Source: a bacterium (GTDB lineage: Bacteria; Electryoneota; RPQS01). Taken from it: 16,102 bases of DNA. Positions 14,573 to 16,102 of this stretch are shown here, in pieces (position 1 is the first letter of the stretch; every line of letters starts with the position of its first letter). The stretch lies in NCBI GenBank assembly GCA_018814465.1, contig JAHIZR010000124.1:1-16102 (forward strand). Reading direction: 5' to 3'. The notes beneath the pieces were generated by a model that saw only the letters and a list, made by a program, of their open reading frames with translations, did not search any database and had not been told where the DNA came from. A program made the translations under genes and the position numbers.

Positions 14573-15166
14573 GTGAACAGCCTCTTCTGTTTGATAGCAG
14601 GCTACCTGATCGGCGGAATTCCCTTCGGTATTCTGATCGCGAGACTTGTTAGAGGAATTGATCCGCGTACGGTCGGTTCCGGCGGGATGGGAGCGACAAA
14701 TGTCTCACGCGCCCTCGGCAAAAAGTGGGGAATCTTCGTCCTCTTATTGGATGCGTCCAAAGGCTATTTCCCCGTCGTCTTTCTTGCTCCGTTGCTCATG
14801 CCTGAAAACAGCGCGTTGGGCGGCATGCTGCTCGCGGTTTCCGCGATGGCCGGTCATGTCTGGACTCCTTATGCCGGTTTTCGCGGCGGCAAAGGAGTCG
14901 CCACTGCCGCCGGAGCAATGGGCGCCATCAATCCGATAAGTCTGTTCTTCGCCTTGGGAATCTGGCTCATTACCGTTGTTATCTTCCGCTTTGTTTCACT
15001 CGCTTCCGTGATGGCGGCGATTGTCTTTCCGGTTATCGCTTGGCGACTCGAAGGCGAACTCACTCCCATTGTCTATGGCGGAGCGATGATCGCTTTGTTC
15101 TTAATCTATACTCATCGTCACAATTTCAAGCGCATCTTCGCCGGCACTGAAAGCAAACTCTTCTAA
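14573..15166 (+). CDS. plsY: Glycerol-3-phosphate acyltransferase PlsY
   Basis: The best start is the GTG at 14573, one base after the purM stop, giving 197 residues, the usual PlsY size. Upstream in-frame ATG starts would lie inside purM and add a basic tail not seen in the family. About five hydrophobic helices are visible (first LFCLIAGYLIGGIPFGILIARL). The three cytoplasmic motifs are present: GSGGMGATNVSRALG (36-49), GHVWTPYAGFRGGKGVAT (94-111) and THRHNFKRIFAGTE (180-193). The first motif usually reads GSGN-x-GATN; here the Asn is Gly. PlsY transfers the acyl group from acyl-phosphate (made by PlsX) to glycerol-3-phosphate, giving lysophosphatidic acid. The next gene, gpsA, makes that glycerol-3-phosphate. 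Translation is probably coupled to purM. Confidence 0.93.
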   Translation: MNSLFCLIAGYLIGGIPFGILIARLVRGIDPRTVGSGGMGATNVSRALGKKWGIFVLLLDASKGYFPVVFLAPLLMPENSALGGMLLAVSAMAGHVWTPYAGFRGGKGVATAAGAMGAINPISLFFALGIWLITVVIFRFVSLASVMAAIVFPVIAWRLEGELTPIVYGGAMIALFLIYTHRHNFKRIFAGTESKLF

Positions 15167-15169
15167 ATT

Positions 15170-16102
15170 ATGCATACAGCCATTCTTGGAGCAGGCAATT
15201 GGGGAACAACGCTGGCAGTTAATTTCGCCCGCAGCGGTCATGCCGTCTGGCTCTGGGAATTCGATGCCGCGCAAGCTGAGTTAGTGCAGAAGAGCCGCCA
15301 TAACGAGAGATTTCTGCCCGGAATTGAGTTGCCGGACGGCATTCATGTTACTTCGATTCTGAACGAGGCGGTGGCGAATGCTCAAGTGATCTTCCTCTGC
15401 ATTCCGACTCAGACCAGCCGTTCGGTCGTCCGGCGGATTGGCGCTCTGAATGCGGGGAAGATTATCGTTAGTTTGATGAAGGGAATCGAGCAAAAAACAA
15501 AGGCTCGTGTTTCACAGATCTGCCGAGCGGAGTTGACTGATTTCGATCAGGACTCCTATGCGGTGTTGTCCGGTCCCACAATAGCTGCCGAAGTAGCACG
15601 TGATTTGCCGACTTCAGCCGTGATTGCTTCCACTTCCGAGCGAACCGCGACATTGATTCAGGATGCGTATTCTTCTTCGATCTTGCGGTTGTATCGCTCG
15701 GATGATGTTGTCGGCGTCGAGACTGCCGGTGCCGTCAAAAACGTCATCGCATTGGCTGCGGGGATGTGCGCCGGAATGAAGCTCGGCGATAATGCCATGG
15801 GATCGTTGCTGACGCGCGGCTTGTTCGAAATGTCAAAGCTCGGTGAAGCGCTCGGCGGCAACCGCCTGACCTTCAGCGGGCTCTCAGGGATGGGCGACTT
15901 GGCCACGACCTGCAATTCACCTAACAGCCGCAATCGCACCGTCGGAGAACGCATCGGTCGCGGCGAAACATTGCAGCAGGTGCTGGATTCGATGGTCATG
16001 GTTGCCGAAGGAGTCTGGACTTCCCGCGCTGCCCGGGAACTTGCCGCTGAATTAAAAATTGAAATGCCTATTACCGAAGCGGTTTGTAAGATTCTTTTCG
16101 AG
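15170..16102 (+). CDS. gpsA: Glycerol-3-phosphate dehydrogenase [NAD(P)+], 3'-truncated by window end
   Basis: The frame is open from the ATG at 15170 to the last base (311 codons without a stop); complete GpsA proteins are about 330 residues, so roughly 20 are missing. The N-terminal dinucleotide fold starts AILGAGNWGTTLA (GxGxWG at 7-12). Further marks are LMKGIE (102-107, K104), SGPTIAAE (134-141), ETAGAVKNVIALAAGM (184-199, catalytic K190), GLSGMGDL (237-244) and SRNR (253-256), which contacts the cofactor. The enzyme reduces dihydroxyacetone phosphate to sn-glycerol-3-phosphate in the cytoplasm. It starts 3 bases after plsY, forming a purM-plsY-gpsA unit in which the last two genes carry out consecutive steps of phospholipid synthesis. 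No clear Shine-Dalgarno is seen, so translation is probably coupled. Confidence 0.96.
   Translation, partial: MHTAILGAGNWGTTLAVNFARSGHAVWLWEFDAAQAELVQKSRHNERFLPGIELPDGIHVTSILNEAVANAQVIFLCIPTQTSRSVVRRIGALNAGKIIVSLMKGIEQKTKARVSQICRAELTDFDQDSYAVLSGPTIAAEVARDLPTSAVIASTSERTATLIQDAYSSSILRLYRSDDVVGVETAGAVKNVIALAAGMCAGMKLGDNAMGSLLTRGLFEMSKLGEALGGNRLTFSGLSGMGDLATTCNSPNSRNRTVGERIGRGETLQQVLDSMVMVAEGVWTSRAARELAAELKIEMPITEAVCKILFE

Overview
This window looks like chromosomal DNA of a Gram-negative-type bacterium with middling G+C. A lipoprotein signal peptide, a polyprenyl-phosphate sugar transferase and an O-antigen-ligase-like protein all point to a cell with an outer envelope. Almost every gene belongs to a broadly conserved bacterial family, so the phylum cannot be named from the sequence alone. 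The mix (two-domain ThyX, VWA membrane protein, propionyl-CoA-carboxylase-like beta subunit, tRNA without encoded CCA) would fit an uncultured FCB-type or related lineage, but that is only an inference. I see no transposase, integrase, CRISPR array or phage gene.

Layout. Positions 1-9623 form one long plus-strand run with very tight spacing, which could be a single transcription unit or several that read into each other. It holds the end of a Wzy/WaaL-type O-antigen ligase/polymerase, an initiating sugar-phosphate transferase, serS, a class II aldolase family protein, tsaD, a large VWA membrane protein, an acyl-CoA carboxylase beta subunit, a single receiver-domain protein with a C-terminal membrane tail, and a small lipoprotein. 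The run ends at a clear intrinsic terminator (9654-9685). Next comes an A+T-rich stretch (about 9624-9870), then a G+C-normal, strongly structured non-coding segment (about 9876-10055). That segment ends in a second terminator, shared with the minus-strand thyX.

The right half holds a 523-residue two-domain ThyX (minus), a 337-base gap with a promoter and a terminator-like fold, tRNA-Leu(CAA) (plus) with its terminator, corA (minus), and a divergent plus-strand cluster purM-plsY-gpsA. gpsA is cut by the window end. plsY and gpsA act in consecutive steps: GpsA makes glycerol-3-phosphate and PlsY acylates it, starting phospholipid synthesis. thyX and purM both belong to nucleotide supply.

The items most worth a second look are the putative pseudoknotted RNA at 9876-10055, the tandem ThyX whose two halves have lost complementary catalytic motifs, the membrane-tailed receiver protein, and the folded leader in front of tRNA-Leu.
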